Shown piece after piece: positions 1 through 13,000 of a stretch of DNA of 64,000 nucleotides. Source of the stretch: Triatoma infestans. Taxonomy: Eukaryota; Arthropoda; Insecta; Hemiptera; Reduviidae. The stretch is taken from the NCBI GenBank assembly GCA_011037195.1, contig JAAEAF010007985.1, positions 1 to 64,000 on the forward strand, read 5' to 3'. The notes beneath the pieces were generated by a model that saw only the letters and a program-made list of their open reading frames with translations, had not been told where the DNA came from and ran no database searches. Position numbers and translations under genes: made by a program. Each line of letters opens with the position of its first letter. The stretch's first letter is position 1.

Positions 1-647
1 AAATGTTTAAAAAAGAAGTGCTCGGATGTTTGTATTGTGTGTGTAATGAGCACAGTAGGTTTATAGACAATCATTGGCACCATTTTCGAGAAAATTGTAA
101 GAAGATAAAAAGGAAAAATCCTTCAATAAAATGGTACTTCTGGTTCAAAACTTTCTCTGATTGTTTCGTTTTATGAGATACGCTGTTCACGCACGTGGAC
201 ACATACCTTGTTCGGAGTCAGGTTTAAAATTAAAATAAATTACATTAAAAAAATAAACTCACTTTATTATAAAAGTAATAAAATTAAATAAATAAATGAA
301 GAAACAAGAAAAAGTAAAGTTGAGTTAATGGTTTCTCTACAATTTCACTAATATAAAGCTTTTTAAAAATAAATTATAGGTTTTCCTTATTTAGTAAACA
401 ATATCTAGTTACGTAATTATTTTTTTAAATATTGAATATCCTTTACTTTGTAATTTAAGGTAATAATAATCAACCTTTCATTAATTAAAAGGAAGATAGA
501 AATTCAATTATTCTTATTATTATAATTAAAGTAAACAAAATGTAATCTACATTTGACAAAACTTCAATTTATTTTTATAAACAAAAATAAAATTTCTGTT
601 TCAATTTTTTGTATATGAAACACTGCATACAAATTGGCTCATAGATT

Positions 648-740
648 TTTCCTTTGATAGCCTGCTTCATTTTGTGGCCATCGACAGGGGGTTCACCCAT
701 CATCAGAATATTCATTTAAACAGTTTTGATAACACAAAAC
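648..740 (-). ncRNA. hammerhead-like Penelope repeat, decayed
   Basis: Third and most diverged copy. CTGATGA (700-706) and the helix II strand GGGTGAACCC are visible, but the GAAA and half of helix III are deleted, leaving CCTGTC before GATGG. The outer repeat (GATAGCCTGCTTC...CATCATCAG) is still recognisable. It lies beyond the dac 3' end. Confidence 0.55.
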
Positions 741-3261
741 ACATTCAGTGTACACATTGCATGTGATATATCTCTGATAGAGTAAAATAGCCTAGTCAAT
801 TCTTCAGGAAACATGGTGTGTCTGTGAGTATTCCAGCCTCTAGGGGGTTATCTTTAACCTCGAAAAAAGTGCGCTACAAGCGGTGTACAGTCAAAATAAA
901 GACATTATATGAGATAAGGTTAGGAAGGTTGCTTTGTTTACTTACTATTTTGGCGTGCGGTTAGTGTTTATTTCTGTTTGATTTAATTTATTTCATATTT
1001 AAAGTATTTTTTAAAGAAGAAAGTCTTTTGTAAGCACTGCAAGTAATCTCCCAGCATTGTATATAGTATTTTGAACCTTTATTACTCGATGGTCTTTTAT
1101 ATTCTTTCGACCAAATCGGTTGCCAAAGTTCTCTCCTGAATTTTGGTCGCCCTATAACAACCAGAAGAGCACTTGCACTAGACAAAACTCCTGCAAACCC
1201 ACAGTCCGTCTTCGTCAAAATCGATTAAAGTTGTAATCCTGATTATATATCAATTTCACATTTAAAATTCTACAATTTTTATTGCATTAACTCAGAACAA
1301 ATCGGAAAGATTGGGATGAATAATTTTTAGGATAATGGATAATAGTGTTTTCTTACCTAAGTGACTAGTAGTAGGAATTGTGTGTGTGTGTGTGTTGAAA
1401 GATTAAAAACGTCAGCAGATAAAGCCAATGATCACCTGTATAATGTATCGTTTGTTTACAACTTCCGTCTACAACAGATGATCGTTGTTATGGATGCAGG
1501 GGTCGCCCTTCTCGACCGTCACCCGTGACGTAGTGGCCCTCTGCTGCCATCTCTTGAGGACTCTTTCATTCATGCTTTATTTACAATAAATTTACAAGAC
1601 TCCAGGAGGGTCAGCTTCAGCAGCTATAACCTCCTAAAGGTAAATATATACAATTGTCTAAAGTGTAATATAAATAATTTGGGAAAAATTTAAAAAAATC
1701 CAAGCTATATGCGCCCAATTATTTATACTATAGCGGTCCCCACTCTCCTGTGTGATTCTGGTTGAACGCCTGAGTTATATCGTCCACGACCCTGGTTAAT
1801 TGAGCAGTTGTGGACAGATCTGCTTTGAGAACTCTTCCTACTTCTTTAATTAATTACTAATTTCTAACTTATGCTAAACTGAATAACACTACACTTTATA
1901 CTAATTCTTACAATATACTTACATACCCTCTAATTCTTTTAAACTAACTTGTTTTTAACCTACCTTAAATGACTCCAGACTAAATAATGACTAATGAAAG
2001 AAAGAAGCCCAGCAGAACAGCATAAGTTTTACTTACCGAGCTGGAGAACCAAAAATGAAAATAATTTTTTTCTCCCGTTACAATCTACTGGCCAATGACC
2101 AATAATAATAAATTCACATACCGCAATGCCATCTCCAGATGCCTCCACTACAGATTCAAACGCAGCCTCCCACAGAAAGCCAGCACTTTTGGAAAAAGAA
2201 CAAGAAAAAAGGAATCAGGATGCTATATTCATGTAGAGAATATAGGATCCAAAAAAAAAAAAATTACACAATTTTATTTTTATTTTTATTTTTTATTTTT
2301 TCTTAAATAATTGTTTTGTTTTTTCCAACTTTTATTTGTTGAACCTACATGCTATTTTTTTCTTTTTCTTGTAAGATCACGTGCTATTTACATTCATTGT
2401 CAAAATGGTATGTTTGCTATACACTTATTAATTAATAAAACTGTTTTTGTATTTTTATATATATATATAATTTTATTTATTTATTTATTTATTTTGTATT
2501 ATGTAGAAAATAACACTTAAATACATATATTCCCCCAATTATTTATTTTGTTATGACCACCCTTGTTTAAAATTACTAATTTTAAATTATTTAATTTAAA
2601 TTGTATTATTAAATTATAACGTAATATTTTTTTTTTTTTTTAACTGTTCATTCGAGGTATGGGGCTGTACAAGTTTTATTTGTTTTTTTTTTGAATTTTT
2701 TTTTTTATTTAAATAATTTGTATATCAAATATTGATCTTTAATTAATTAGGTAGGAAAAACTACTTTAAATGGCAATAATTATAAATAATTAAGATATTT
2801 TTTCTAATTTTTTTTTTTTTTTCAGTTTTTTGCATAATTATTTAGAAAGAGGCTTGTACATTTTTCAAATTTGACCCTCCTTAAATTTCCAATAATAGGG
2901 AAATTATTAAAAAAAAAAAATTCTATATTTTCCATATTTCCTTTAATATTAATTTTATATATATATATTTATAATATGTATAAATATTTACATTTTTATA
3001 AAATCTTGAATGTAGAACTAAAAATGGAGGACTCTTCTCTGATTTGAATTCTATTTTTATAAATAGATAATTAAAAAATAATTTATTAATTATTTTCTGG
3101 TAATGCCCTTTAATATGAATTTGCAGAAAATTTGACTCTTTTTTGTTTTGTTTTAAATTTGCAATAACTTACCTAATATTCCTTTTATTTATTTTTAGAA
3201 AAATTACAAATTTATTTATTTATATTTACATGAATCCACAATTATTTTTTTAGTTTATTAG
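741..3261. other. AT-rich DNA with no recognised gene
   Basis: Homopolymer A/T runs and TTTA repeats dominate from 2250 on. 1440-1830 is GC-richer and contains no frame I recognise. Short open frames here are products of composition. Confidence 0.6.
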
Positions 3262-4385
3262 ACAGGGTGCGGCAGAAAGACCTGGTAAAACTATTTTTTA
3301 TTTGAATACAGTGGGCAGGGCGCTGCAAGTTTAAAGAGTTCGGGATTACTCTGATAGTTGGATTATTTTAGAGCTTTGAATCGTCGACCATTATTGGATC
3401 GTAGATTTCGCCCTCTCTCAATCTCTCTATTTTATTTTTGTTATCAATCTTGGAAGCATTTGTCTATGGAAAACATCAGCTTTGGTTAACTAATTCCATA
3501 TGACAGGGACAGCATTAAAATAGGAAGCTGGAAAGAAAGAAGTATGAGCAAAATTTATAAGTGGATCTAGATGAGACGATCAGAAGGTAACTCAAAAGAT
3601 TTATATCCCACAGCTCAGAAATCTGCCTTTTGCGGCCACTGTCATGCATAATATTGGGATCTTCAAGTTGAGACCTGGCAATCAGTGTTTTGATATAATC
3701 CAACGTCTCGCCCATACTGCAATAGACTTATTCAAGATAGTTGTTGGTTTGAATTGTAATCCAACATTAGCAAGAACCATTACAATTGGTTTTAATGTAA
3801 AGGGCGGGCCTAATTTCCTTCATCCTCTTGCATTTGAATGGCTGTGAATAGTAGGCAGAGCTAAATTTTCCCTTCATTTTATCGTTCACATTTGACTAGC
3901 TTCTGGAGAAGTAAATCTACCCTTCCACTGTCTTGTAGCAATAGTACAACCAGTTTTGTTCAAGAAAGCCGTTGTTTTCACTCACTTTTCCATTTCTCTG
4001 AGCAGAGACAGCCATTGTTCTATTCAGACGAAGATGAATTTCTCAATTTTTACTGCCCCTCAGGAGAATATGTTAGTAGTAACATTACGTGAACCATTAC
4101 TGAAATTTGACTATGACAATGATGTGGAAGCCAGAAAGGTCGTAATGTAATGTCACTTCAGGCAGTATTGAGACCAGTTACATCCCTTTTTACGTTACAA
4201 CCATCTACAGTATTTCTTGCTAGTATTGGTCTATAACCAAACCAAAACTACTTGCAATATGGACGAAACCATAGTTTATACCAAATAGCTGATGCTGTTT
4301 GGAAGTAGCCAACATTTTACTAGATTATGAGGTGTTCCACTTTTTCCTAAACTAGGAAACATCAGGTTTTTGAGCAGGACCCTGT
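3262..4385. mobile_element. degenerate DNA transposon with terminal inverted repeats
   Basis: The left end ACAGGGTGCGGCAGAAAGAC (from 3262) and the right end, read inward, ACAGGGTCCTGCTCAAAAAC (from 4385) match at about 15 of 20 positions. The element is about 1.12 kb. On the minus strand between 3515 and 3850, broken frames contain a possible helix-turn-helix-like stretch (IAVWARRWII; GRKRQISEL) reminiscent of the N-terminus of mariner/Tc1-group transposases. Family assignment is tentative. The target duplication is not preserved. No intact transposase remains. Confidence 0.5.
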
Positions 4386-4479
4386 ATTTTTAGATTTCAT
4401 TAATAAACCATATAATTTAATAAAAGTAGAAAGAATTCCAGATTTGCACCGTTTATGGTTCCAGATATGACGTAGAGCT

Positions 4480-5480
4480 GACTAAGTACTAAGTAGTATG
4501 GTAATGTGGTCTAGGAAGTGCTAGGATGGTAGAACTATTTTCATTTTGGTTATTGGAATATTTGCTCTCCTTATAGCCGTGCTGAGCACCAGAAACGTAA
4601 GCTGTGACGGAACTAACCACGTGCAAACTGGGAATGACTATGGGGAAAGACCATATGATTTCAAAGTAAACACTGTTAAAGGATGAAGATTAGTTGGAAA
4701 ATTATTAAACGGCGCAAATCTGCGATCTGCTTTGAATATACATTTTCCCACAAAAGAAAAAGGCTGTCCTCTGAGATTGAATACACTTTTAATACATTTT
4801 TTCCAGTGAACTGTCCAAGAAGCCTTCCAATGTGGAACAGGCGAAATGCAAAACTTCGTTCATAGTAGTCAAGTAACTTGAAATATTAATTTAATTTATG
4901 GTTAACAACTTGAAATATAGTTCTTTCGTGGGTGACATAAAAGAATCCATATGGTTGTATTTTGGTTAGACAAGGTGCCTAACATTGGCTCCATTGTAGA
5001 CCGTGATCTTATTGCTGAAAATAAAAAGGAATAAAGAACAAAAATGTACGAGCGCAAGTTGGATGGCTTTCAACTAAACAAATTTAGAGAAAACTTACGA
5101 CGGAGCAGCTAAATCAGCGAAAACGGGTGCAGAGACTTGACTTCCAAGTTAGAACTTTAGAGTCAGATTAAGTGTTTGGCACAGCAAAATTCTGAGCTCC
5201 AATATGGGCCACTGAATATGAAAATATAGAGGAACTTGAGAATCTGTTTGATGATCCTGACTTAAACTTGATCGAGAGTATTCACTGGACATAGGTCACA
5301 TCAAAGAAATGCCGGCAAGGAGATTGACATTGTCCAGACTTGTGGGCGAAAAATGGATATTGCAGTTATTGGACAGAAGTGAGGTGGAATATTGTGATCT
5401 GCAGGGATTTGGGAGCGTAGGCATTCGTCACATAATATGCCCCCTCCAAAAACTGATCACATTTCATTGTTATTACCAAG
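4480..5480 (+). pseudogene. possible decayed coding relic
   Basis: Plus-strand frames broken by several stops contain coding-like stretches: near 5090-5160 RKRVQRLDFQVRTLES (coiled-coil-like), then ATEYENIEELENLFDDPDL near 5200-5260, and CGRKMDIAVIGQK near 5340. Acidic and basic blocks are ordered as in a THAP-type or other transposase, but no catalytic motif is seen. Moderately GC-richer than its flanks. Could be a second transposon or a processed pseudogene. Confidence 0.25.
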
Positions 5481-5499
5481 TCACTTTTTACTAATGCGA

Positions 5500-6920
5500 A
5501 TGAAACTTTGTGAACGCCTGATTTTTCGAAACATTTACAAAATAAATATTGCCTTTCAGTCTGAGTGTTTCTTTTAAGAATTAGTTTTCTTATTTTCTTT
5601 TCTTGCAATCTAAAAGACTATTTTCTTCTCCTCATTTGTTTCATTGTAAATTAACTACTTCTTCACTTGACTAAAAATTAATTAATAATTATAAAAAATT
5701 AAGAAATAAATTAATTTAAAAAATATATAATTACATTTTTAACAGCCTTTTTTTTTTTTAAATAAAATGACTAAAAAAAAAAATTAGATGTGAATATAAT
5801 AAAAAATGTTCAGATTTTGTATGTACATTACTCACAATTAGGAATTGTTTAAAAAATGTAATTTTTGTGTAAAACAATGAGTTTTAGCTATATGTTCTAA
5901 ACAATTGAATGACTTTCTTTTATCCCAATAAAACAAAAAAAAAAATGTATACTTTAGTAGCATATTTATGAGTGTCCTGGTACAATTACGTGATCGCTCC
6001 GGAGCTATTTAGCCTTAACGCGCACAGCTGAGCACATAATTGCATCAGGTTCCGCTGAAATATTTTACTTATTTTTGCAAAACATTTTGAACACAGCAAA
6101 CTTGTTCTATTATATTTTTATTGTATCGTTCCGAAAAACATTATTTTTTCGTTCCTCAAGGTTTGTCATATCAACACAGATCAATTAAATGTACAATCAA
6201 ACTAGACAAGATTGTTTACTTTTGTTTTGTTAATTTTTTTTCTTTTCAAGTTGGAAAACTTATTTATTTTAGTTAAATACTAATGCACTAAAAAGACCTT
6301 TTTTAATAAACGGCTGTACATGATTATAAAGCTGATTTTAGCGGGCGATAAAAAAAAGCCGCACATCAAACTTCCACTGTAATTTTTATTTTTACATTTT
6401 TTTAAATATTTTTTATTTTAATTTAGCCATTTAACAATGTTCCATTTTTTTTTTGTTTCACCCACAACAAATACTTTTCCATTAATTAACTTTTTTCCAA
6501 TTTAAACACTAAAAAATAAATTATAAATTAATAAATAATTAAATGTAAATAATTTATAGAACATAATATAAAAGGTCTGTGGTTTTTATATTATTTTTAG
6601 GATTTTTTTATTTATATTTGTACTGTATATATATATATATATATATACTAAAGGAATTAATTTCTATTTATATATAAATATGTATAATGTATATATAAAA
6701 TATTTATAATTGTTATGTTGGCAACACTAGCTCGGGCCCCCTCAGAAATATTTAACGGTCCAATAGTTTATTTTTTTTGCATCATCCCTTTCATTAAAAA
6801 CTAATTTCTTCTTGTATTTTGTTTTTTCTTCGATTGTTTAATTATTACTTAAAGATTAATAAAAACTGATTCCGGCCTATGTAGTATCAGATAGGAGGAG
6901 GTGTACGAGGGCCATTTAGT
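5500..6920 (-). other. dac: probable dachshund 3' UTR and poly(A) region
   Basis: Sequence immediately 3' of the dac stop on the minus strand. It is AT-rich and has several AATAAA hexamers in minus orientation; the nearest clear one is at 6767-6772, about 150 nt past the stop, and others lie near 6607. A GC-richer island at 6719-6760 (around CTCGGGCCCCCTC) lies just beyond the first hexamer. No open frame, RNA gene or transposon end was recognised. The true UTR end cannot be fixed from sequence. Confidence 0.45.
6767..6772 (-). terminator. dac: candidate poly(A) signal AATAAA of dachshund
   Basis: TTTATT on the plus strand reads AATAAA on the minus strand, about 150 nt downstream of the dac stop. 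AT-rich DNA contains many such hexamers, so this is only the nearest candidate. Confidence 0.3.
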
Positions 6921-6973
6921 TTAAGTGGCACTGCTGAATAATACAGAGTTCTTGTAATAACTCGGCCTACTAT
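6921..6973 (-). CDS. dac: dachshund terminal coding exon with stop codon
   Basis: The acceptor TATTGTTTCAG is followed by two bases completing the split codon G|AT (Asp), then SRPSYYKNSVLFSSAT and TAA at 6921-6923. The extreme C-terminus parallels vertebrate DACH, which ends with a Tyr-rich short tail (GRLYLKTTVMY). The phase matches the donor at 8971 exactly. Downstream, on the minus strand toward lower coordinates, the sequence becomes AT-rich, as expected for a 3' UTR. A last-exon match of 17 codons is short, but the splice site, the phase and the conserved tyrosines agree. Confidence 0.88.
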
Positions 6974-6999
6974 CTGAAACAATATAGTCATTCATTTTT

Positions 7000-8970
7000 T
7001 TTTATATATATATTGTCTGTTTTTGGACTTTTGTTTGTGTATGATTTTATTTGTCAATTGTCTGTTAGACTTGTATTTATATAACGTATATTTACTATTA
7101 GCTACTTGACGGCAATTAAATTAGCACAGATGTAAAGTTCAGCGCCAAAAATCATAGTGTTTTCACAGTTTATTCCCTAATTACTTATAAATGATATAGA
7201 AGAATATTATGATTTATGATCAAGACAAATTCCATGCCATAGTTACAACATTCAAGTCTTCAATATCCTAAAATGATATTTTATTTAAAAGTCAGTCACT
7301 CACAATAAAATCCAAATAGAAATGTCATAGGAATTTCAAATTCGTATTTTTTTTTGCAATTTCAGGCTTCCAGAAGGTTTTCACCAAAACTGTCATTTTA
7401 ATAGACTATTTCATTCCCTCACCTTAGAGTAGCCCTGCTGACCTCAAGAGTGTTTTTCATTCCTCCAACCTATAATTACTGAATTCCTAGGAGGTCAACT
7501 TAACTTTAACCAGGGGATATTAAAACTTTTGCCAAGGAAGAGAAATAGAAGAAAGAGTGTACCTGTTAATATGCCACGTCCTTCCTTAAGAGGACATTGC
7601 CTTCCATCTTTGATTATGAGTTGGAGTTGTTTCAACATAGCTTTTTACCCCCTTTTCTGTATTTTCCTTGTTCATAAACTGGAGAGAATTGTAAAGAAAG
7701 CGCACTAACTGGTCAGTGGGGTTGTACCTTTGATATAAACTGTCCGGCAGGGGCCCTTAAGAGATGGCTCACGGAAAACCACATTTCTACTGGAGAAGAA
7801 CTGTGTAGCGGTACTTTGGAGAAGTACTCCAAGTTATTCTTGAAGAGCCCACTGTACTTTTGCACAGCCATCAATCAATAAGGTTTGCTAATAAATGAAA
7901 AAAAAAATTGAAATATACTCTCGCACAATGTTCTTACTTGAAAGAGGAAACTAAGCAGGATTACGACCCGCAGGGGGATGTGAATAGCTTTGTAACCTAT
8001 AGCCAGAATCTAATCTAAATCACAAACAACACTTAGACTGACATCTTACGAACATTCACATAGTACACATACGGCCTGCCAAAGCAGTAAATGTGTACAA
8101 CTATTTTGGGGGGTTTACTGAACCACAGGCAAACTGCTAGCTCACGACCATCAATTACACACTGAACAAATTACAGAAATTATATTCTACATAAGGAAGC
8201 CACAAAGGGAACTAGCATCTAAGGGAGCCACAATAAATCTTTATGGTTGCACTAAGCTTTTATCACTCTATATATATACTCTCTCCACAAAAATCGAACA
8301 AGGAGGATCACAGTCTTGATTAGAAGTCATGACCTTCAAAGGTGCAATACAATTTGGATTTGTTGCGGTAAAAATCAGGTAAGAAAGTGAGGAAATTTTA
8401 GTTTCATCTTCTTACTGGGCAATTGGGCAGTTTTTTGATAAAATATCTCTATCGCTCGCACACACGCCATCCACTTTTTCTCTTTCTCCTCCTTAATTTC
8501 TTTGATTCCCATTGAATTCTTTCTCGATATCCCCTAATACTTTAGTAGATCAACCAAAATTTTGATGAGCATACAATAAAGTTTAGCAAGTAGGTAGGAC
8601 ATTCAGTTTTGTCTTCTGGTTTATTTTAAAGTGATAAACGATTGATAAGTTAAAAAAAAAAAATTGTGATTGCAGTGGCTGAGTCTAAACAGTAGCAATT
8701 AATTTGGCTGATGATTATATGTTAGATAACAATCATTTCCGGGTGCTTTTTGATGTGCCATATAAATGAGCAATGTTTGCTACTTTTATAGTTAAATATG
8801 TGTATAATGAGGAATTGGTAACTCTTGTTTTAATCATTGTGTTTTGATGTGTTATGATTGTGTTTTAAATAGTTTTTAGTAAAAATGAATTTAATTTAAA
8901 AACAAAAAAGAGGTTATTGTCTAGCGGAAAGAGTGGCAACTAAGAAGTTATTATAAACAGTTATGCTCAC
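7000..8970 (-). other. dac: last dachshund intron
   Basis: Between the donor at 8970 and the acceptor at 6974. 7370-8110 is moderately GC-rich and may be an old retroelement, but no domain was seen. Confidence 0.6.
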
Positions 8971-9051
8971 CTTGAATGGAAGGTGATTTATCCCTGTCGG
9001 CCTGTTGGTGTCGTACTTTTCTCTCCATTTCTAATTCCTGGGCCAAGGATT
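8971..9051 (-). CDS. dac: dachshund conserved penultimate exon
   Basis: An 81-nt exon with acceptor ATTTTCTTACAG and donor GTGAGC, phase 1 at both ends. It encodes SLAQELEMERKVRHQQ followed by ADRDKSPSIQ. The first part corresponds to the DACH1/2 segment SLTPEIEADR that follows the coiled coil in vertebrates, and matches what I recall of insect Dac (SLAQE.EMERK). It can be joined directly to the DD2 exon (giving ALRILAESLAQELE) or to the low-complexity exon (giving HNYSESLAQELE). If the donor is not used, the frame closes after GEHNCL. The exon is isolated in AT-rich intron and was found from its splice signals and phase. Confidence 0.92.
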
Positions 9052-9399
9052 CTGTAAGAAAATAAATAAATAAGAAAATTATCTACCTCCAATTTAAATA
9101 CAATTTACCCTGGCCCGATGGATACCCTTGTAAAACTTTTTTTCTCTTTGTTCGGTATAAGATCCGGTTTGGTCCGCTTTAATTTTAAAGTCTTGTAAAC
9201 TTTTTTTAAAAATTTTTATTGTGATTAAAAATATCGTGATATTATCATTTGCGGTAAATATTTCATTAAACACAAGAAACAGACTTCCATTACAAGAAAA
9301 ACAAATGGCTTGAAATATATGACCTTGATATGCCGCACACTGTGATTTTTAGAACCTTCGGACTTTCTGAATGATGATTACACCCGAGAGCGCTACTAA

Positions 9400-10090
9400 G
9401 CCCTAATAAAAAAAACCATTAAGCCTAATGCCATACCTTTCAGCAGATTTCTTTCAAAATCAAAAGAAATTTGTTGGAGTTGTTTTTTACAACAAAAAAA
9501 ATCGCAAAAACTGAAAAAAAAAAGCAATCTTTCAGATAAAGTTGTACTTCCGGTTGAAGAATATTGACTGAAATTCTTTATGTCGAATCCCATGGTATCT
9601 AAATGGAATTTAAAATTTGTAATATCTGCGAAGGTCCTAAAACGGGGTCTTTTTTGAACTGAAATTATCCATGAGTATATCTAAGTATTCTCTCCTCTTA
9701 CAGCTTAAGAGGAAGCTTACATTTATGTCACTTTCTCAAAATTGAGTTTTTACAGATAACATGATTTGAGGTCCATTGAGTCAGGAATCTTTCTATAAAT
9801 CTGTGAGTATATATGTATCTGTTTTGGGTATATGTGAACGGTATCACTCAGAAACGTAAAGTCAGAGGAAGTTCAAACTTGATAAACCGTTTAGGTTTCA
9901 TTTGGAGATCCGACGGAAGTAATAAACTTCTTTAACCAATTTACATTATTTTTTTTTTCAATTTCTCGAAAACAGCTCCGATGACTTTCTTTAACTTTGT
10001 GTGCCCACAGCATATATTTTGATCATGTATGTTCGACACATTTGAGTATCATAATTTCTTAGTTTATTCTCCTTATATTACTGTTTATCA
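9400..10090. repeat. R1 family, inverted fragments
   Basis: 9420-9640 matches R1 in minus orientation (CAAAAACTGAAAAAAA, TTGTACTTCCGGTTGA). 9815-10080 matches in plus orientation (CTCAGAAACGTAAAG, GTTCAAACTTGAT, TCTCGAAAACAGCTCCGA). Both termini are lost. Confidence 0.6.
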
Positions 10091-13000
10091 AACTTCAAGT
10101 TGCCTTATCATATTGTTTCTCAAGATATCCTGAAGAAGAGGAATGACTGGACGAAATGAAAGTGGCTATCACGATAAAGAAATCTCTGCTATTCTCCAGC
10201 ACTTTGAACCATATCATCACGATAAGTCACAAGCCTTGGGCTTTTCATGATAACTAGAATTGTGTTAATCTGGGCTGTTTGATATTATGTCTTTCGCCAC
10301 TATTATAAATCCAAGATTTCCGGATAATCATGAATCGTGTTCTATTCTATATTATAAGCCAAAAATTTGAATACAAATGTCGCTCAATTTACTGGAAACT
10401 CGTGACGCTGTCCCTCCCACCATTCTGTCAAAGAAGGGAACACAGTAAAAAATAAACATAGGAATCTTCCTGGCACCCTGTACTATAAACACCCTCTTCT
10501 TTGAAACAGTAGAAGATTTTCCCAACCGGAAAATAAGCCACCTTTAAACGTTCAATATAGAAATATAAGAACAGTGAGTCTGTATGAGTGTGATTGCCGC
10601 AGTGCGTGTGTGTGTGAAAGAAAAAAAATGAGGGTTTGATATTGGGGTAGTTTACTTTCGGTGGAGACAACGCTTTGTTTCATATTTTTCAAATTGGGCA
10701 TCATCCACTTTTCTTTAACTCTAGTTAGCCTTTTTTCTTTTCGCAACGGGGGGGAGGAGTGATTGGAGGTGGGTGGTAGGAGGGTTCTCGCCCTTTATAG
10801 ATCAGGAAGTTGCAACCTTCCCTAAGACATTAACCCTCCTGTAGTTTATTCCCCAAACCCACTTCATGCCAGTTTATTTAAATTACATACACCCTATCTC
10901 ACAATTTCTTCTTTTCTTTGCTTCCCTCTCTTCTTGCTAACGTTCATGTTAGGACTGCAGCAGTTCAAGGCCTATCCTCCCTAAGGCGGCTTATCCATTG
11001 TCTTTTCATCACTCTTCTATCAAGGTTATCTTCTCTTTTTGTAAACTATCCTCTACAAAATACTTTCTTCATCATTTTAGGTCAGAGTTTAAAAGGCAAA
11101 ATATAATCTGTTGTAAACAACATTCGTGGCTTTCTTTCGTTGTAATTTACTAGTTCCTAGAGGATAAAATTTGTCCAGACTCTGGAATATTTGCAGAATA
11201 TACAATTTTTCATAAAGCTAATGGAACAGTCTATGGGAAATCCACCACTCAGAGCTGACAACTTCATGTTGCCGGACACCTGCCACTCCAGCATTACGGC
11301 TGTCAACCGCCAAACTCCTACCAAGATCTACTCAAAATCGTATATATCTTGGCCAAATTCGGAGCATAAGTCAATCTAAAAAGGTACATTCAAAAGTCTA
11401 AAAACAATCATTCAAAAGAGTATAAATAAGTTACCATGTGGTCTGCAACACATCTCTGAAAGAGTTTATGACAAGCAAAAATGATCAATCAATCAGCACA
11501 AAGAGTCTTCACTCACATCTCTGTCAAGAAGCCCTTTATTTAACTGACAAGAGAGTTCTCTGCAAGCTAACTATCCCTTAAATCGTACGATCGTTAAAAG
11601 AAGCAAGAACTCTAACTTGTTACAAGATACCATCAGTCGCTGTTTTACGCTAGGCTTTACTACACTGCTCTTTACCAGTGCACTATTTGTGAATTATATT
11701 AGTCATTGGTCAACAAAACCATCATCATGCCGAGGAAAGATAATGATCTTCCTCAATATATAAAATTTTTGAACAGAAAAGCGGCAATTGCTTCCATTAA
11801 AAATCTTCTTACGTTCCCTAACCGCCCCTTTAAAGCATCAAAAATGTACAAGCATTTCGAAGATATTCTTCCAAACAGCAATGACAAGATGGAAAATACA
11901 CTATGCATTACAGAAAAATCAATGGAGCCATCTTTTGAGAAAATCGCGAAAAAATTAGAAAATAAAGAAATCATCCAAAGGATCCAGTGTTTTTCCGTCT
12001 GGACACTAGCCACGTGAATATCTCCTAAATGAAGATTCAGGATTTCTTAGCGTGTCACCTAATGACCCGGAATACCGGAACCTGTTTATGAAATAGAAAA
12101 AAATCTGGCCTAAAATCTTCAGATGACTCTAATAAGATATTCTAATGAAATGTAACTTATATCTCAATGTAAAGTATTCCACTTCTGTCTGAAAATATGA
12201 GACACTTCCACTATTCTCACCAACTCCTTCCACTTCCACTAATGCCTACTCATTCCTACACTTTAAAGACTATGTAATGCACACGTTCTCTGCAAAAACA
12301 GCGGCATCCAAAGCACTTAGGTATTCCACTTCCTTTTCATATCTACCATCTGGTAGAAAGTAGAGGAATTTTTACACCAAATTTAACGAAGAAAGTTCAA
12401 CTTTACACACAAATGAGTTACACACTTTTTTCTCTCACTAGTGTGTAAAAGTATATTATTCAACTCTAATAAGCTCGAAATCTAGCGGCAATACGCGAAA
12501 ACAAGATCAAAACAAATCCCGGCACAGAGGGTTTGAGGTTATACCAAGCGGAGTAGGTTACAGAGAGAGGCAGTGTTTGACTTGAATTAAAATACATTCT
12601 CAGTGTTTGCGCCTTTATCATGTTTTATATTCATATAAATTAAGAACAAATTTAATACGATTGCAGAAAAAATCTAATATTTAAATCGAGAGAAAAGTTT
12701 TTTGCAACTCTCGTTCAGTTGGCACACTCGCTAGAGCTCGTGGGGGCAAATCTGAAACTCGAGTGTTTAAAAAACGTGACCCTTTTCTCTCTTGTCAAAT
12801 GAATAACTATTTTTACCGAAATCTTCGTCACGTGTATTTCCTGTAATTTTTTTTCTTATTTGAGTTAAAATAGTCACTCAATTTCCTAATTTCAAAATGA
12901 AACGATTACTTTACTTAAGCAAGAAGAGGGTCAAACAAACTTTCATTCGTCATAATAAATTTACTGGTTGCCCGGTTCACACGTGGCTAAAAACCAAACC

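Noticed and set aside
2026..2240. Possible minus-strand exon ends (CTCG|GTAAGT near 2036; GCG|GTATGT near 2120)
   Set aside because: They lie beyond the dac stop codon, and the intervening peptide resembles nothing known.
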